NCBI GenBank assembly: GCA_947503575.1
Contig: CANNDZ010000001.1
Coordinates: 1,488,001 to 1,552,000 of the forward strand
Origin: an uncultured Kordiimonas sp.
GTDB lineage: Bacteria > Pseudomonadota > Alphaproteobacteria > Sphingomonadales > Kordiimonadaceae
Direction of reading: 5' to 3'
DNA: 64,000 bases
Position numbers and translations under genes: made by a program. The notes beneath the pieces were generated by a model, which saw only the letters and a program-made list of their open reading frames with translations, made no database searches and was not told the origin of the DNA. Shown here piece by piece: positions 46,603-56,338 of this stretch (its first letter is position 1; the number at the start of each line of letters is the position of its first letter).

Positions 46603-47673
46603 CTACCGAGAGGGGTCCATTACCACAACGCTTTGGCCCGGTTGCAGGCGTTCAGCGCCGCGCACCACCACTTGATCGCCTGCTGCAACACCTTCAGCGA
46701 CCGGTACCCAAAGGCCGATGGCGTTGCGCAGGTCGGCGGTAACGCGCTCAGCAACATTTCCACCGTTTATTTTGAAGAAATACATATCGCCGCCCTTAAG
46801 CACAATGGCGTCTCGGGGAACAGCAACGCTGCTGTGTGCTGCCGCGCGCGGCAAGCTGACGGTTACAGGCGTGCCGATAATCCAGCCCGCGTCTGATGCT
46901 TCTAGTCGAACCTCAATCATGCGCGACACCATGTCCCCCACAGGTACAACAGTTCTGATAGGAAGGGAGCGCAGCATTTCACCGGAGCGAACATCCACGA
47001 CCGCGCCTGTAGTCAAATGAGGCATCACTGCAATCGGTGCGGGGATCGCGACTTCCAAGTTGGTGGTATCTACCAGTCTGACCACATTGGCACCGATGTT
47101 CAGATATTCGCCAATGTTTGCCAACCGCTCGACAACCGTACCGGGGAAGGGGGCGCGTATTTGCGCGCGCGCCAGGTCGCCTTCTGCACGCTCCACGCGG
47201 GCGCGGGCATCTTCAATGTCTTGCGCGACCATTTCCCGCTGGGCGATCACTTCCTGCAACCTTGATTGGGATGCATTATTACGTGCGGCAAGGTCTTTAA
47301 AGCGCGTGACTTCCTCGGTCCGGAAAACCATGTCCGCCTCAAGACGTTTGAGGGCGGCCTTTGCCTGGCGCAAGGCGACAGACAGCAACCTGTCATCAAT
47401 TGTCGCGATCACGTCCCCTGTTTCCAGATAATCACCCACATTGGCTACCGCGCGCAGACGGCCTTCTACTTCGGTCGCAATACGGCTGTCGTTCAGGCTG
47501 ATAACCGTGCCGCTCACATCGATCAACGGTGCCATCAAGCGTTCTTCTGCTATCGCCACGCGGACTTGTGCCGGTGGCTGCTCAGGCTGTTGTGCTGTCG
47601 CATCCAGCGACAGTGGCATGAATGCTAGGGCTACCATAAAGCTGATAGCTGGTAACTTTATGAGTTTTCGCAT
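46603..47673 (-). CDS. RND efflux periplasmic adaptor (membrane fusion protein)
   Basis: 356 residues with a signal peptide ending near ATAQQ. A biotinyl-lipoyl-like domain (VSGTVISLNDSRIATEVEGR, DVIATIDDRLL) is split by a coiled-coil hairpin (about 100-165). Beta-barrel and membrane-proximal domains follow. It links the inner-membrane pump to an outer-membrane channel. Unusually, it lies downstream of the pump gene in transcription order. No channel (TolC-like) gene is adjacent. Confidence 0.93.
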   Translation of the reverse strand: MRKLIKLPAISFMVALAFMPLSLDATAQQPEQPPAQVRVAIAEERLMAPLIDVSGTVISLNDSRIATEVEGRLRAVANVGDYLETGDVIATIDDRLLSVALRQAKAALKRLEADMVFRTEEVTRFKDLAARNNASQSRLQEVIAQREMVAQDIEDARARVERAEGDLARAQIRAPFPGTVVERLANIGEYLNIGANVVRLVDTTNLEVAIPAPIAVMPHLTTGAVVDVRSGEMLRSLPIRTVVPVGDMVSRMIEVRLEASDAGWIIGTPVTVSLPRAAAHSSVAVPRDAIVLKGGDMYFFKINGGNVAERVTADLRNAIGLWVPVAEGVAAGDQVVVRGAERLQPGQSVVVMDPSR

Positions 47674-47713
47674 TGTATAAATCTATTTCGCTTAAAAAAT
47701 CTTCTCAACACCG

Positions 47714-50700
47714 TCACTCGGCTGCCGACGGGGTTGCTGCAAGGGACTGCGTCTTAGACCTGAATGTCAGTTGAAGCAAGCTTGGCAGCAGTACAAGCGT
47801 GAAGATTGTTGAAATGCTCATGCCACCAACGATGGCAGCAGCCATGCCACGATATATTTCACTACCCGCACCCGGGAACAGCAACAAGGGCAACATACCA
47901 AACAGGCTTGTCAAAGTGCTCATGAAAATGGGGCGCAGCCGCAAGCGCAGGGCTTCATGCACGGCTTCCTCGCGGTTCATGCCTCGGCTTTGTGCCTTGC
48001 GTGTTTGCGCCACCAGCAGGATGGCGTTGTTGACCACAAGGCCGAGCAGGATAATAAACCCAATCATGCCCAACAGGTCGAGCGACTGATATTGAATCTG
48101 GTTCATCACATAAATACCAATCATGCCGCCTGCACAGGCTGTTACAATCGAAACAACAACCATCAACGCATCAACGACAGATCGGAACAAGCCCGCAAGA
48201 ATGAAGGTCAGCAGTACCAGCGCCACACCAAAGTTTTGTCCCAGAATTATAAGTGCCTGTGCCAGGTCATCGGCGCTACCTGCATACTTGATGGTGGCAT
48301 TTGACGGCAAGCTGGCCTTCAATGCCGGCTCCACTTTGGTTTGTAACTCGGTTATCAGGGTATCAAGAGACATGCCTTCGGGCGGGTTCACCATCAGGCT
48401 GTAGGCCCGCACCCTATCCACTCGCATAATAGAGTTTGGCCCCAGCGCTGCTGTGATGTTTGCAAGTTCACCCAGCGGAACAACGCCGCCAAGCGGCGTT
48501 TGCACCGGCACTGCGGCAATCCGTTCCGGCGTGTCAAACCGCTCGGACTTCAGATAGATATCAAGCCGTTCGGTTCCATCGAAATATTCCCCTAACCAGG
48601 ACCCCTGACCCAATTGTAGAATAACCTGTGTCAGGTCATCGCGGTTCCAGCCAACCTCGGCCAGCCGGACATCGTTGGGCTCAAATCTTAACTCTGTGTT
48701 TTCAGCAAACGGATCAGGTTGGGGGTTTGCAGCCGCGCCGGGGATCTGTGACATAACCAATCCCATGCCTTGCATGGCCGCGTTCTGGGCGGCACGAAGG
48801 TCCGGGGCGCTGATACGCAGTTCCACACTGTTTTCGTCACCAAATCCGCCAAACAGGCTGCGTCTGAGGGTGAAACCAAACATGTCGGGGATACCCGCGA
48901 TTATTTCGGTTTGTACAATGTTTTGCAGGTCTTCAATTTGTGTACCGTCTTCGCCGTTCAGCGCAAGCCAGCCCCCGGATGCGCCCGGAAATGACCACAA
49001 GAAGTAATCCCGCACCTTTGGTTCTTTTTCGCCGGTCAGGTAGGGTTGGATGCGTGCGCCCAGCACTTTGGCAATCTCCCTGTCTGCCGTTTCAACGTTG
49101 GTGCCGGGTGGGAAAAACAGAAAGCTATCTACAGTGTCACGTTTTACTGGTGGAAGATAATCCATTTGCGGCATCAACAGGAAAAACAGGGTGAACGACG
49201 CCCCGATCAGGCCGGCAACCCAACCCGCACGTTTGGCATTGTTGTTGGTCAGCGTCATCAAACCGTCAGACATTGTCTCCCAAATAGATTTTTTATCGTC
49301 AGGATCTGGCAGCTCGCGCATCCAGAAGCGCGCCATTGTAGGCAATACCGTTACGGCCACAATCAGCGAAACACCTACGCCTATGGCGATCGTCAGCGCA
49401 AGGTCGGCAAACATTTGCCCGATAGCGTCCTTGAGGAACATAATAGGTATGAACACAGCTACTGTTGTAGCCGTTGACGCCAGCAGGGCGCCCCATACCT
49501 GGCTGGCGCCAAGGTTACTGGCGTCTTTGGGTTTTTCGCCTCGTTCCCTTAGCCTGACGATGTTTTCTAGGACAACGATAGCAGCATCCAGCACCATACC
49601 GGTTGCAAAGGCTAGTCCAGCCAATGAAATGACATTCAATGTGCGCCCCGTCAGGTTCAGGACCAGAAATGTTGCCAGCAAAGAGACAGGTATTGCAGTC
49701 GCGATAAGCAAAGTTGCCCGCCACTGCCGTAAAAACAGCCACAACACACCGACGGCCAACAGCATGCCAATAATCAAGTTGCTTCCGAGCAGATTGATTG
49801 ACCGGTTAATGTAAAGCCCGGGATCGAAACTATATTGGGCGACAAGACCCCGGTTTTTGAATTCGCCGGCATTGAGTTCGTCCATACGGGTTTTTACCGC
49901 AGCGAGTGCTTCCAGAACATTGGCATCGTTGGTTTTTGATATCCCAAGCCGGATGGACGGGTTGCCGTTCTGGTAGATAAAACCATCTGCCTGCCCCGGA
50001 CCAATTTCAATGCGGGCAATGTCGCCAAGTTTGATGGGCAAGCCATTGCGCCATTCCAAAATGAGGTCAGCAAGTTCGTCCGCGTCATACCGTCCTTCAT
50101 AGCGGACAGTGTATTGTTTGCGGCCAACATCCACCGACCCGGAGGATATATCGACAGAACGACCGATACGCGCCGGAACGCGGGCGATATCAATACCCAA
50201 TTCGGCTGCGCGGTAGGGGTTGAAAATAATCTGGAGCTGATCGCCGCCACCGCCTGTTCCGTCATCAAGCTGGATTTCCGAGACACCGTACAGGGATTGC
50301 AGTTCTGGCTTGATCACATCTCGCAAATATTTTGCGTTTTCTGACGCACGGTCCTCAGTGCCCGGCACCTGCTGGACATAATATTCAATCAATTGATCGT
50401 TGGCATCGCCCCATTCTCCCATCATCACCTGGGGTTTTTGAGCGTTGGCGGGCAAGGGGCGCAGGCGGTTCAGGCGGCTGATAATATCAATCAGCGCGCG
50501 TGTCATGTCTGTCTCGATGGCGAATTCAAGCTGCATAAACCCAAAATTGGCCATATTCCAGCTCACCATTTCGGTCATGCCGGGCGTGCCTTGCAAGACT
50601 TCTTCAACAGGAACCGTGATTTCGCTCTCGATTTCCGCTGGTGAAGCGCCGGGCCAGGAATTGATTACTGAAATGATCGGCTTCTGAATTTGGGGCAGCA

Positions 50701-50806
50701 ATTGTGCGGGAAGGTTGAAGATGGAAGCGACACCCAACAACATCACCACAGCCGCAACAATTGCTACTGTTGCCGGGTTATCAAGGCTTTGGCGTGTTAG
50801 TTTCAC
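47714..50806 (-). CDS. RND family efflux permease (AcrB/HAE-type)
   Basis: 1030 residues, GTG start. The usual RND plan is seen: a membrane helix at 12-30, a large porter loop, helices 2-6 near 340-550, a second porter loop, and helices from about 850. Markers are PAQLLPQIQKPIISV, SWPGASPAEIE early and the transmembrane LAGLAFATGMVLDAAIVVLENI carrying a proton-relay Asp. It exports drugs, lipids or metabolites in exchange for protons. A strong inverted repeat lies in its promoter region. Confidence 0.95.
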   Translation of the reverse strand: MKLTRQSLDNPATVAIVAAVVMLLGVASIFNLPAQLLPQIQKPIISVINSWPGASPAEIESEITVPVEEVLQGTPGMTEMVSWNMANFGFMQLEFAIETDMTRALIDIISRLNRLRPLPANAQKPQVMMGEWGDANDQLIEYYVQQVPGTEDRASENAKYLRDVIKPELQSLYGVSEIQLDDGTGGGGDQLQIIFNPYRAAELGIDIARVPARIGRSVDISSGSVDVGRKQYTVRYEGRYDADELADLILEWRNGLPIKLGDIARIEIGPGQADGFIYQNGNPSIRLGISKTNDANVLEALAAVKTRMDELNAGEFKNRGLVAQYSFDPGLYINRSINLLGSNLIIGMLLAVGVLWLFLRQWRATLLIATAIPVSLLATFLVLNLTGRTLNVISLAGLAFATGMVLDAAIVVLENIVRLRERGEKPKDASNLGASQVWGALLASTATTVAVFIPIMFLKDAIGQMFADLALTIAIGVGVSLIVAVTVLPTMARFWMRELPDPDDKKSIWETMSDGLMTLTNNNAKRAGWVAGLIGASFTLFFLLMPQMDYLPPVKRDTVDSFLFFPPGTNVETADREIAKVLGARIQPYLTGEKEPKVRDYFLWSFPGASGGWLALNGEDGTQIEDLQNIVQTEIIAGIPDMFGFTLRRSLFGGFGDENSVELRISAPDLRAAQNAAMQGMGLVMSQIPGAAANPQPDPFAENTELRFEPNDVRLAEVGWNRDDLTQVILQLGQGSWLGEYFDGTERLDIYLKSERFDTPERIAAVPVQTPLGGVVPLGELANITAALGPNSIMRVDRVRAYSLMVNPPEGMSLDTLITELQTKVEPALKASLPSNATIKYAGSADDLAQALIILGQNFGVALVLLTFILAGLFRSVVDALMVVVSIVTACAGGMIGIYVMNQIQYQSLDLLGMIGFIILLGLVVNNAILLVAQTRKAQSRGMNREEAVHEALRLRLRPIFMSTLTSLFGMLPLLLFPGAGSEIYRGMAAAIVGGMSISTIFTLVLLPSLLQLTFRSKTQSLAATPSAAE

Positions 50807-50846
50807 TGTCAGTCTCTCTTGTCTTCATTCAATCAGTGCGCGAAAC

Positions 50847-50876
50847 TATATATTCAACTGATTGGTTGAATATATA
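50847..50876. promoter_or_regulatory. 30-bp inverted repeat, probable TetR-type operator of the RND operon
   Basis: TATATATTCAAC-TGATTG-GTTGAATATATA: 12-bp perfect arms, 41 bp upstream of the permease start. Size and symmetry fit a TetR-family site. No tetR gene is present within the window, so the regulator would act from elsewhere. Confidence 0.65.
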
Positions 50877-50920
50877 AAAACCGGGCATTTTTAAGCTGGG
50901 GCTGTGCCTTTTAATACAGA

Positions 50921-51000
50921 ATGATGCAGTTTTGCATCATCAATTGGCTGCCCCTATCAATATTGTGATGACGTATGATGGTCCGCGATTTTGACGGACC
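50921..51000. other. small hairpins between RND permease and solute-binding protein genes
   Basis: ATGATGCA-GTTT-TGCATCAT (50921-50940) is a perfect 8-bp hairpin, and GGTCCG/CGGACC (50980-51000) another. CCTATCAATA also occurs twice (around 50954 and 51000). There is no T-run. They may be operators or mRNA structures at the end of the leftward solute-binding-protein transcript. Confidence 0.3.
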
Positions 51001-51071
51001 TATCAATAAATCGATGAGAAGTATCGCCAGTGAGATAAATGGAGTAGCGACAGATACCAAGGCAGGTTGGT

Positions 51072-51842
51072 TTAGCGATAGTCTTTCAATGTGTCGTCAA
51101 GCCAGCCTGAGTCGGTTATGTCCTGCAAGCGCTTGCGGATATGGGCTCTGAATTCAGTTGTTTTCGGATTGTCAAAGCAAGCGATCCCGTCGCCCATCGA
51201 GTCCAGCCGTATGGTTGCCTTTTTTAATTGATCCCTCACGCCCCGTTTTTTGGACAGAAAATCAAGATCAAAGTCAAAACCGATTAAGGCGTCTACCCTG
51301 CCAGCGACCAGCATATCAATCATCTGCAATTGGCTTTGAAGATGAAAATCATCCTCGACCCCAAGCTGATCAAGGAAGTCTACCAGGTTAACATCGGATG
51401 CTATTTTCAGTCCCTTGAGTTGGTCAACATCTGTAATATCGGGCGATGACTTTGGCAAGTAAGCGACCACGGATATTGTGTTCACTGGCCCAATAAAATC
51501 GAGATCGCGGTACGCGCTGCCATCCTCGCCTTTGCTGACAATTCTGTCTGTGGCTATGTACATGCAGTCCATTTGCCGATTAACGAGAGCACGGGTAAGC
51601 CGGTTGGAAGGCAGAAATGTTGTTTTGACTTCGCCGGAGTATCCTTCGAGCAGTTTGTTGTAGATGGTGTTGTACACACCGCTGCCGTTTTGTTCATAGG
51701 CAAAGGGGATGCTCATACTGCCGACATTGATGTCAGGCGTTGCTGCTTCTTGGGAAAGTATGTCACGCGAGAACAGCATGTTAATGGCGGATGCCAAAAT
51801 GGCTAAAGCCATGTATCTTTGCAGTTTTATGGATAGTGGCAT
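51072..51842 (-). CDS. periplasmic solute-binding protein-like
   Basis: 256 residues with an N-terminal signal segment (about 1-32). The body resembles type-3 solute-binding proteins: MSIPFAYEQNGSGVYNTIYN for the first lobe, VDQLKGLKIASD opening the second, and a MDMLVAGRVDALIGFD-like stretch. It lacks transporter partners, as does the similar protein at 39190. It may be a sensor or an orphan receptor. It may be co-transcribed with the RND genes downstream, although 265 bp and a probable operator intervene. Confidence 0.78.
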   Translation of the reverse strand: MPLSIKLQRYMALAILASAINMLFSRDILSQEAATPDINVGSMSIPFAYEQNGSGVYNTIYNKLLEGYSGEVKTTFLPSNRLTRALVNRQMDCMYIATDRIVSKGEDGSAYRDLDFIGPVNTISVVAYLPKSSPDITDVDQLKGLKIASDVNLVDFLDQLGVEDDFHLQSQLQMIDMLVAGRVDALIGFDFDLDFLSKKRGVRDQLKKATIRLDSMGDGIACFDNPKTTEFRAHIRKRLQDITDSGWLDDTLKDYR

Positions 51843-51964
51843 AAGGGCTCCTAGAGCATACTATACATATAACACCATGTTATGGTGAGATAAAACCCTG
51901 CATTTGGTTGAAAGAACCTGTTTGTGCACGCATTGCGCCTTCCGCCTAAGATATCGGTTTCGGT

Positions 51965-52150
51965 TCAAGGCGTTTTCAGGCCGAGCTGATTTCTTGAGTT
52001 GGAGATGCCTGTTTCATTATTGATTTGGTTAATTTGGGCGAGTTTAAGCTGATCCGCGATTTGGCGCGCAAAGTTATCGCCCTGAGCATTTTTGACGCCA
52101 CGTAACCCACGGTTTGCCGTATTTGAGGCAGTAAAAGAAAAATGTATCAA
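51965..52150 (-). CDS. possible 61-residue ORF
   Basis: A TTG-initiated frame gives a polar protein rich in Asn, Gln and Ala with no signal or membrane segment. No Shine-Dalgarno is present and the start overlaps a tandem 10-bp repeat. I do not recognise it. The 51843-52364 gap otherwise holds only that repeat and presumably the kinase promoter. Confidence 0.25.
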   Translation of the reverse strand: MIHFSFTASNTANRGLRGVKNAQGDNFARQIADQLKLAQINQINNETGISNSRNQLGLKTP

Positions 52151-52171
52151 TATGTATCAATATGTATCGTT
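52142..52171. repeat. three tandem 10-bp repeats
   Basis: ATGTATCAAT, ATGTATCAAT and ATGTATCGTT follow each other without spacer. The 10-bp phase places each copy on the same DNA face, as in arrays of activator or repressor sites. It lies about 195 bp upstream of the hybrid kinase gene. Confidence 0.6.
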
Positions 52172-52364
52172 AGTGTCTCAGGCAGTTGAAGCGAAACAAC
52201 TGGTTACGTAGGGTCGATAGAATAAAGAAGAAATTGCCATAGCGACACCCCGGCTTAATGCTGAAATGTTGCATCGCAGAAATTGTGTTAACCGATGGGT
52301 TTTACTAGATATGCTGCCCAAAACTAAAATTCCTGCCGCGGTACGTCGTATAAAGGGCTGACCT

Positions 52365-55316
52365 TTGGAACAGCTTCCCTTCGCCATACTAACGCTTTTG
52401 TTTATCAGCGCTGCTTTTAGTGCGATATTTTTCTTTGCTTGGCGAACATTTGGCCGCATGAAGCACGCGCTTACATGGGCCATTATGTTTGTTATGTCCA
52501 CTTTACAATGGGGCTTCAACCTGAGCCTCGCAGTGGAGTTTGTGCCCAGTCAATTGTTATTCGATGTGGCCCAATCCTTCCTGGGGCCTGCGACCACTTG
52601 TATGTCCGTAGTAGGCTATCTTCAACGGGCGCAGCGGTTGGTCAATGTCCCGTTTATTACTGCCCTAATCCTTGCCAGTGCAGGTGGATCCATCTGGTTA
52701 ATCTATGTACAACCGCATGTGGGCCTTCGGGCAGCTATTTTGCCGACTCTCATTGTTGCCAATAGCTTCTGGAGCATGTGGATACTTTATAGCGAGCCCA
52801 GAAAAAAAAGGCTTGTGGAATGGGCGGTGATTGTAACCCTTGGGCTTTTTGCCGCATCTCAAATGTTTGTTGGTTCTGTTGCGCTAAGCCAGGGGGCGAC
52901 AAGAGACCCGGTAGCGGAACAATTGTATGTCACTATCGCTTTTCTTACGCTGCCGCCGTTTTTCACGTTGCTGGGCATGTTCGCACTTTCGTTGATCGCT
53001 TCCGATATTTCTACACGTGCAGAAGTCCTCGCAGAGTATCAGAAACAAAAGCGACGAGAGGAGGCCGAGAAAAGCTGGGGCACGGTCCAGGATGCCATTG
53101 AGGCAATGCCTGATTTGATTGCGATTGATGACGGTGATGGAACCTTCCTTACATGCAATGGAGCCATGGCGTCATTTTTGGGCAAAACTAAAGAGGAACT
53201 AGCGGGCCTAAGAACCCTGGAGGTTATAGACCTTTACCGCGAAAATTTTGCCTTTATCGACGGAAATCCGGTCCAATTCAGTGAAGATATTGCACAAAAG
53301 CTCTGGCACGCACTGACCACGGGTACGCGCTTGAACGTGCTCACCAATGATGATCGTAGTTTTATTGTCGACTGCGGCTACTTGCGGGCTGGGGGTCAAA
53401 TTCTGGTGTCCCGTGATGTTACACAGCTATACCGAGCAAGGGCGCGGCTTGAATCCGCAATTAGCTCTATGCCCATTGGTTTTGCCCTGTTCGATAAAAA
53501 CCATCAGTTGGTCGCTTGCAACAAATCCTATGAAAATATCTTGCAGCGTGATCAGGACTGGATTGTCCGGCAGCCATTGACCACTCTCGTATCGGCTTTG
53601 ATGCGGCGTCTCAAGGTAGCAAAAGATGCGAGTCTTGTGCTGCGCAGTGAGTGGATGCACGAATGGATGGATGCAATTGAGGCAGGAGAGCAAAAAAGCT
53701 CGACAGTTCTTCTGGACGATGACACCTGGGTTGACCTGTCAATACGCCCCGTGCCCAACGAAGGGTTTGTTACTATCGCCAACGATGTCACGAACCGGCG
53801 GTTACTGGAAATTGATCTTGAAAAAAATGAAGCTCAGTTAAGACAGATATTAGGTGGCCAGCCATTCCCTGTGATGCTGGTGAGACCTGACGACAGTAAA
53901 ATTCTGTTTGCCAGCGCGGCCGCAATAGATGCCTTGGGGGGGGATGAAAAACAAGTGATGAAAAACACGGCGCAGGCATTTCTTGGTGGCTTGCTTGACA
54001 ATGCACCAGATCGGTTTGTGGATGACCAAGATCACGTGGCAACAGTAACAGAGACCACTGTGACCAGACTTTCTGGTGAAAAGTTTTCTGCACTTTTTTC
54101 ATCGCATGGAATTTCCTATGCTGGCCGGGAGGCACAGGTTGTCAGCTTTATCGATATTTCCAACATAAAAGACCTTCAGTCAGAACTCGAAAAACAGCGG
54201 GAAGCTTTGTTCCAAAGTGAAAAGCTGAACGCTCTAGGCACCCTTCTGGCAGGTGTTGCTCACGAGTTGAACAATCCTCTCACCGTGGTGGTCGCAAACG
54301 CCCATGTTCTTGCATTAACAAGCGAAGATGAGGCGGCGCAAACGCGGATTCAAAAGATCACAGACGCAGCTGACAGATGTGCAAAAATTATCCGGTCATT
54401 TCTTGATATGGCGCGCAAAAGCCCGGGTGAAAAAGTCGAGTTTGATGCAGCTGCTTGTGTCCGGCAGGCGATTGATCTGTCAGTTTATGGTTTGCAGGAA
54501 GACCAAATTGACCTTGAAACAAAAATTGCCAGCAGCTTGCCGGCCATCAAGGGCGACCCCGATCAGTTTGCTCAAGTTGTCCTGAATTTGATCATCAATG
54601 CAAAACAGGCCTTGGTAAACCAAGACGCCCCCCGACGCATCGTGGTTGAAATGCATCTGAATAAATCCGGCGACAGCATTGAACTTCATGTGATTGATAA
54701 TGGTGGCGGTGTACCCACCGAGATTCAGGATAACATTTTTGATCCCTTCTTTACCACCAAAAGGGTAGGAGAGGGTACGGGCATGGGCTTGTCGCTTGTG
54801 CGCGGAATTGTCAACTCGCACGGTGGCAGGATTGATCTGATCCAAAATGGCGCGGGTGGACATTTCAGGGTATCAGTTCCGCATGTCGGGCATGTATTGA
54901 AACAAGATGATAATCTAATTGGCGACACAGTGGGTGATGCTCAGCAGCGCATTCTGATAGTGGACGACGAACCCGACGTACTTGCCGCGCTTGAGGATAT
55001 TCTGGTGCTGCAAGGGCATGCAGTGCACGCTGTAAGTTCGGGGGTTGAGGCCCTTGACGCTCTGAAGGTTCAAAAATTCGACGGTATGCTCAGCGATATT
55101 CGGATGCCAGGGATGGACGGTCAGGAACTTTTTAGGACAATTCGCACTGAGCATCCCGATATGGTTGACCATATTGCGTTTATCACGGGTAATGATTTGT
55201 CTGACCAAACCAAAATATTCCTTGATACCTGCAATAGGCCTTATCTAGGAAAACCTTTCATTCCGCAAGAAGTCGCAGACCTTTTGCAAGATTTGGGCGA
55301 CAGAACCACGGTTTGA
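52365..55316 (+). CDS. hybrid sensor histidine kinase with membrane sensor, PAS domains and receiver
   Basis: 983 residues from a TTG with AGGG upstream. About seven membrane helices occupy 1-225. Three PAS-like segments follow: about 240-355, 360-470 (MPIGFALFDKNHQLVACNKSYE) and 485-600. The HisKA domain has His633 in VAHELNNPLT. HATPase follows with N, G1 and G2 boxes (NLIINAKQAL, IDNGGGVP, GTGMGLSLVRGI). The C-terminal receiver has phospho-acceptor Asp911 (SDIRMPGMDG). It senses an unknown membrane or redox signal. It converges with an OmpR-type regulator, its likely partner. Confidence 0.94.
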   Translation: MEQLPFAILTLLFISAAFSAIFFFAWRTFGRMKHALTWAIMFVMSTLQWGFNLSLAVEFVPSQLLFDVAQSFLGPATTCMSVVGYLQRAQRLVNVPFITALILASAGGSIWLIYVQPHVGLRAAILPTLIVANSFWSMWILYSEPRKKRLVEWAVIVTLGLFAASQMFVGSVALSQGATRDPVAEQLYVTIAFLTLPPFFTLLGMFALSLIASDISTRAEVLAEYQKQKRREEAEKSWGTVQDAIEAMPDLIAIDDGDGTFLTCNGAMASFLGKTKEELAGLRTLEVIDLYRENFAFIDGNPVQFSEDIAQKLWHALTTGTRLNVLTNDDRSFIVDCGYLRAGGQILVSRDVTQLYRARARLESAISSMPIGFALFDKNHQLVACNKSYENILQRDQDWIVRQPLTTLVSALMRRLKVAKDASLVLRSEWMHEWMDAIEAGEQKSSTVLLDDDTWVDLSIRPVPNEGFVTIANDVTNRRLLEIDLEKNEAQLRQILGGQPFPVMLVRPDDSKILFASAAAIDALGGDEKQVMKNTAQAFLGGLLDNAPDRFVDDQDHVATVTETTVTRLSGEKFSALFSSHGISYAGREAQVVSFIDISNIKDLQSELEKQREALFQSEKLNALGTLLAGVAHELNNPLTVVVANAHVLALTSEDEAAQTRIQKITDAADRCAKIIRSFLDMARKSPGEKVEFDAAACVRQAIDLSVYGLQEDQIDLETKIASSLPAIKGDPDQFAQVVLNLIINAKQALVNQDAPRRIVVEMHLNKSGDSIELHVIDNGGGVPTEIQDNIFDPFFTTKRVGEGTGMGLSLVRGIVNSHGGRIDLIQNGAGGHFRVSVPHVGHVLKQDDNLIGDTVGDAQQRILIVDDEPDVLAALEDILVLQGHAVHAVSSGVEALDALKVQKFDGMLSDIRMPGMDGQELFRTIRTEHPDMVDHIAFITGNDLSDQTKIFLDTCNRPYLGKPFIPQEVADLLQDLGDRTTV

Positions 55317-55349
55317 TGACAGTAGTCGGGCCAGGCTTCAGCTGCTGGG

Positions 55350-56063
55350 TTAGTCAGTTTCGCATGTTAGCGCGTAACCGCCACCCCAATATGTTTTAAG
55401 GATCCGTGGTTTACTCGGGTCATCCTCAATTTTTTTTCTGATACGGCTGACATAGTTGTCGATGCTTCTGTCAAAGGCATTTGCTTCCCGTCCTTTTGAT
55501 AACTTCAGAAGTTGGTCGCGCGTTAAGACAATATTGGGATGGTTGATAAAGACCTGCAACAAGCGGGCTTCGCCGGTACTGAGAGACTGTGCCACACCCT
55601 CGCCGGACACAAGCTCTTGGTTTGCCACATCCAGTGTCCAACCGCCAAAGGTCGGCTGACTCGCTGGTTTCATGCCGGTGCTATCATCACGGGCTGTTGC
55701 ACGCCGCAGGACGGAGCGGATTCGGGCCAACAATTCTCTGGGGTTAAAGGGCTTGACGACATAGTCGTCTGCGCCGAGTTCCAATCCGATAATACGTTCA
55801 GTGTCTTCGCTGCGGCCGGACAGAAATATGACCGGCACTTCCGACACTTTTCTAATATCCCGACACAATGTAAACCCATCGTCTTTACCCAGCATAACAT
55901 CAAGGACAGCCAGGTCGCAGTCTTCCCCATTGATACAGGCCATTGCATCGCTGGCGTTGCTTGCCAAGCTTACCCTAAATCCTTGGGACTCCAGATAGAC
56001 ACCGATTGGTTCCCGGATGCCTTCTTCATCATCAACGACAAGAATGTGCTTGCTAGTTGGCAA
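55350..56063 (-). CDS. OmpR-family response regulator
   Basis: 237 residues from TTG 56061-56063, chosen because AGGGAGAGG stands just upstream; a TTG 33 bp earlier is weaker. Receiver residues are Asp11/Asp12, phospho-acceptor Asp55 (AVLDVML) and Lys104 (VVKPFNP). The C-terminal winged helix (about 140-235) includes LTRDQLLKLSKGREANAFDRSIDNY-type sequence. Its gene is tail-to-tail with the kinase and divergent from tpsB (276 bp), so it may control the two-partner secretion locus. Confidence 0.94.
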   Translation of the reverse strand: MPTSKHILVVDDEEGIREPIGVYLESQGFRVSLASNASDAMACINGEDCDLAVLDVMLGKDDGFTLCRDIRKVSEVPVIFLSGRSEDTERIIGLELGADDYVVKPFNPRELLARIRSVLRRATARDDSTGMKPASQPTFGGWTLDVANQELVSGEGVAQSLSTGEARLLQVFINHPNIVLTRDQLLKLSKGREANAFDRSIDNYVSRIRKKIEDDPSKPRILKTYWGGGYALTCETD

Positions 56064-56338
56064 TCGCCTCTCCCTAACCTTGAGTTGGGCCAACAATCTA
56101 GGATTTTGTTATCTGGTACTTTTGTATATTCCCAGCTTAGAAATTTTGAACAGTCGACACCAGACTTTTCCTCACCGATTTGCCATCCTGATACATATTG
56201 CGACAATTTTAAACAAAGTTAGCAAATTTCAAACTTATGCCCGTGGTATCTCCGTAATCACACGCAGGTCATATTTCATCTGTTGATTTGAATGAAGACT
56301 TTTTCACTGTTTTAAGTCGGTGACGATTGGGGAATAAG

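Noticed and set aside
52142-52171. Tandem 10-bp repeats as a CRISPR array or plasmid-type origin
   Set aside because: There are no spacers, and the repeats are far too short for CRISPR. There are too few copies and no replication gene nearby for an iteron origin.
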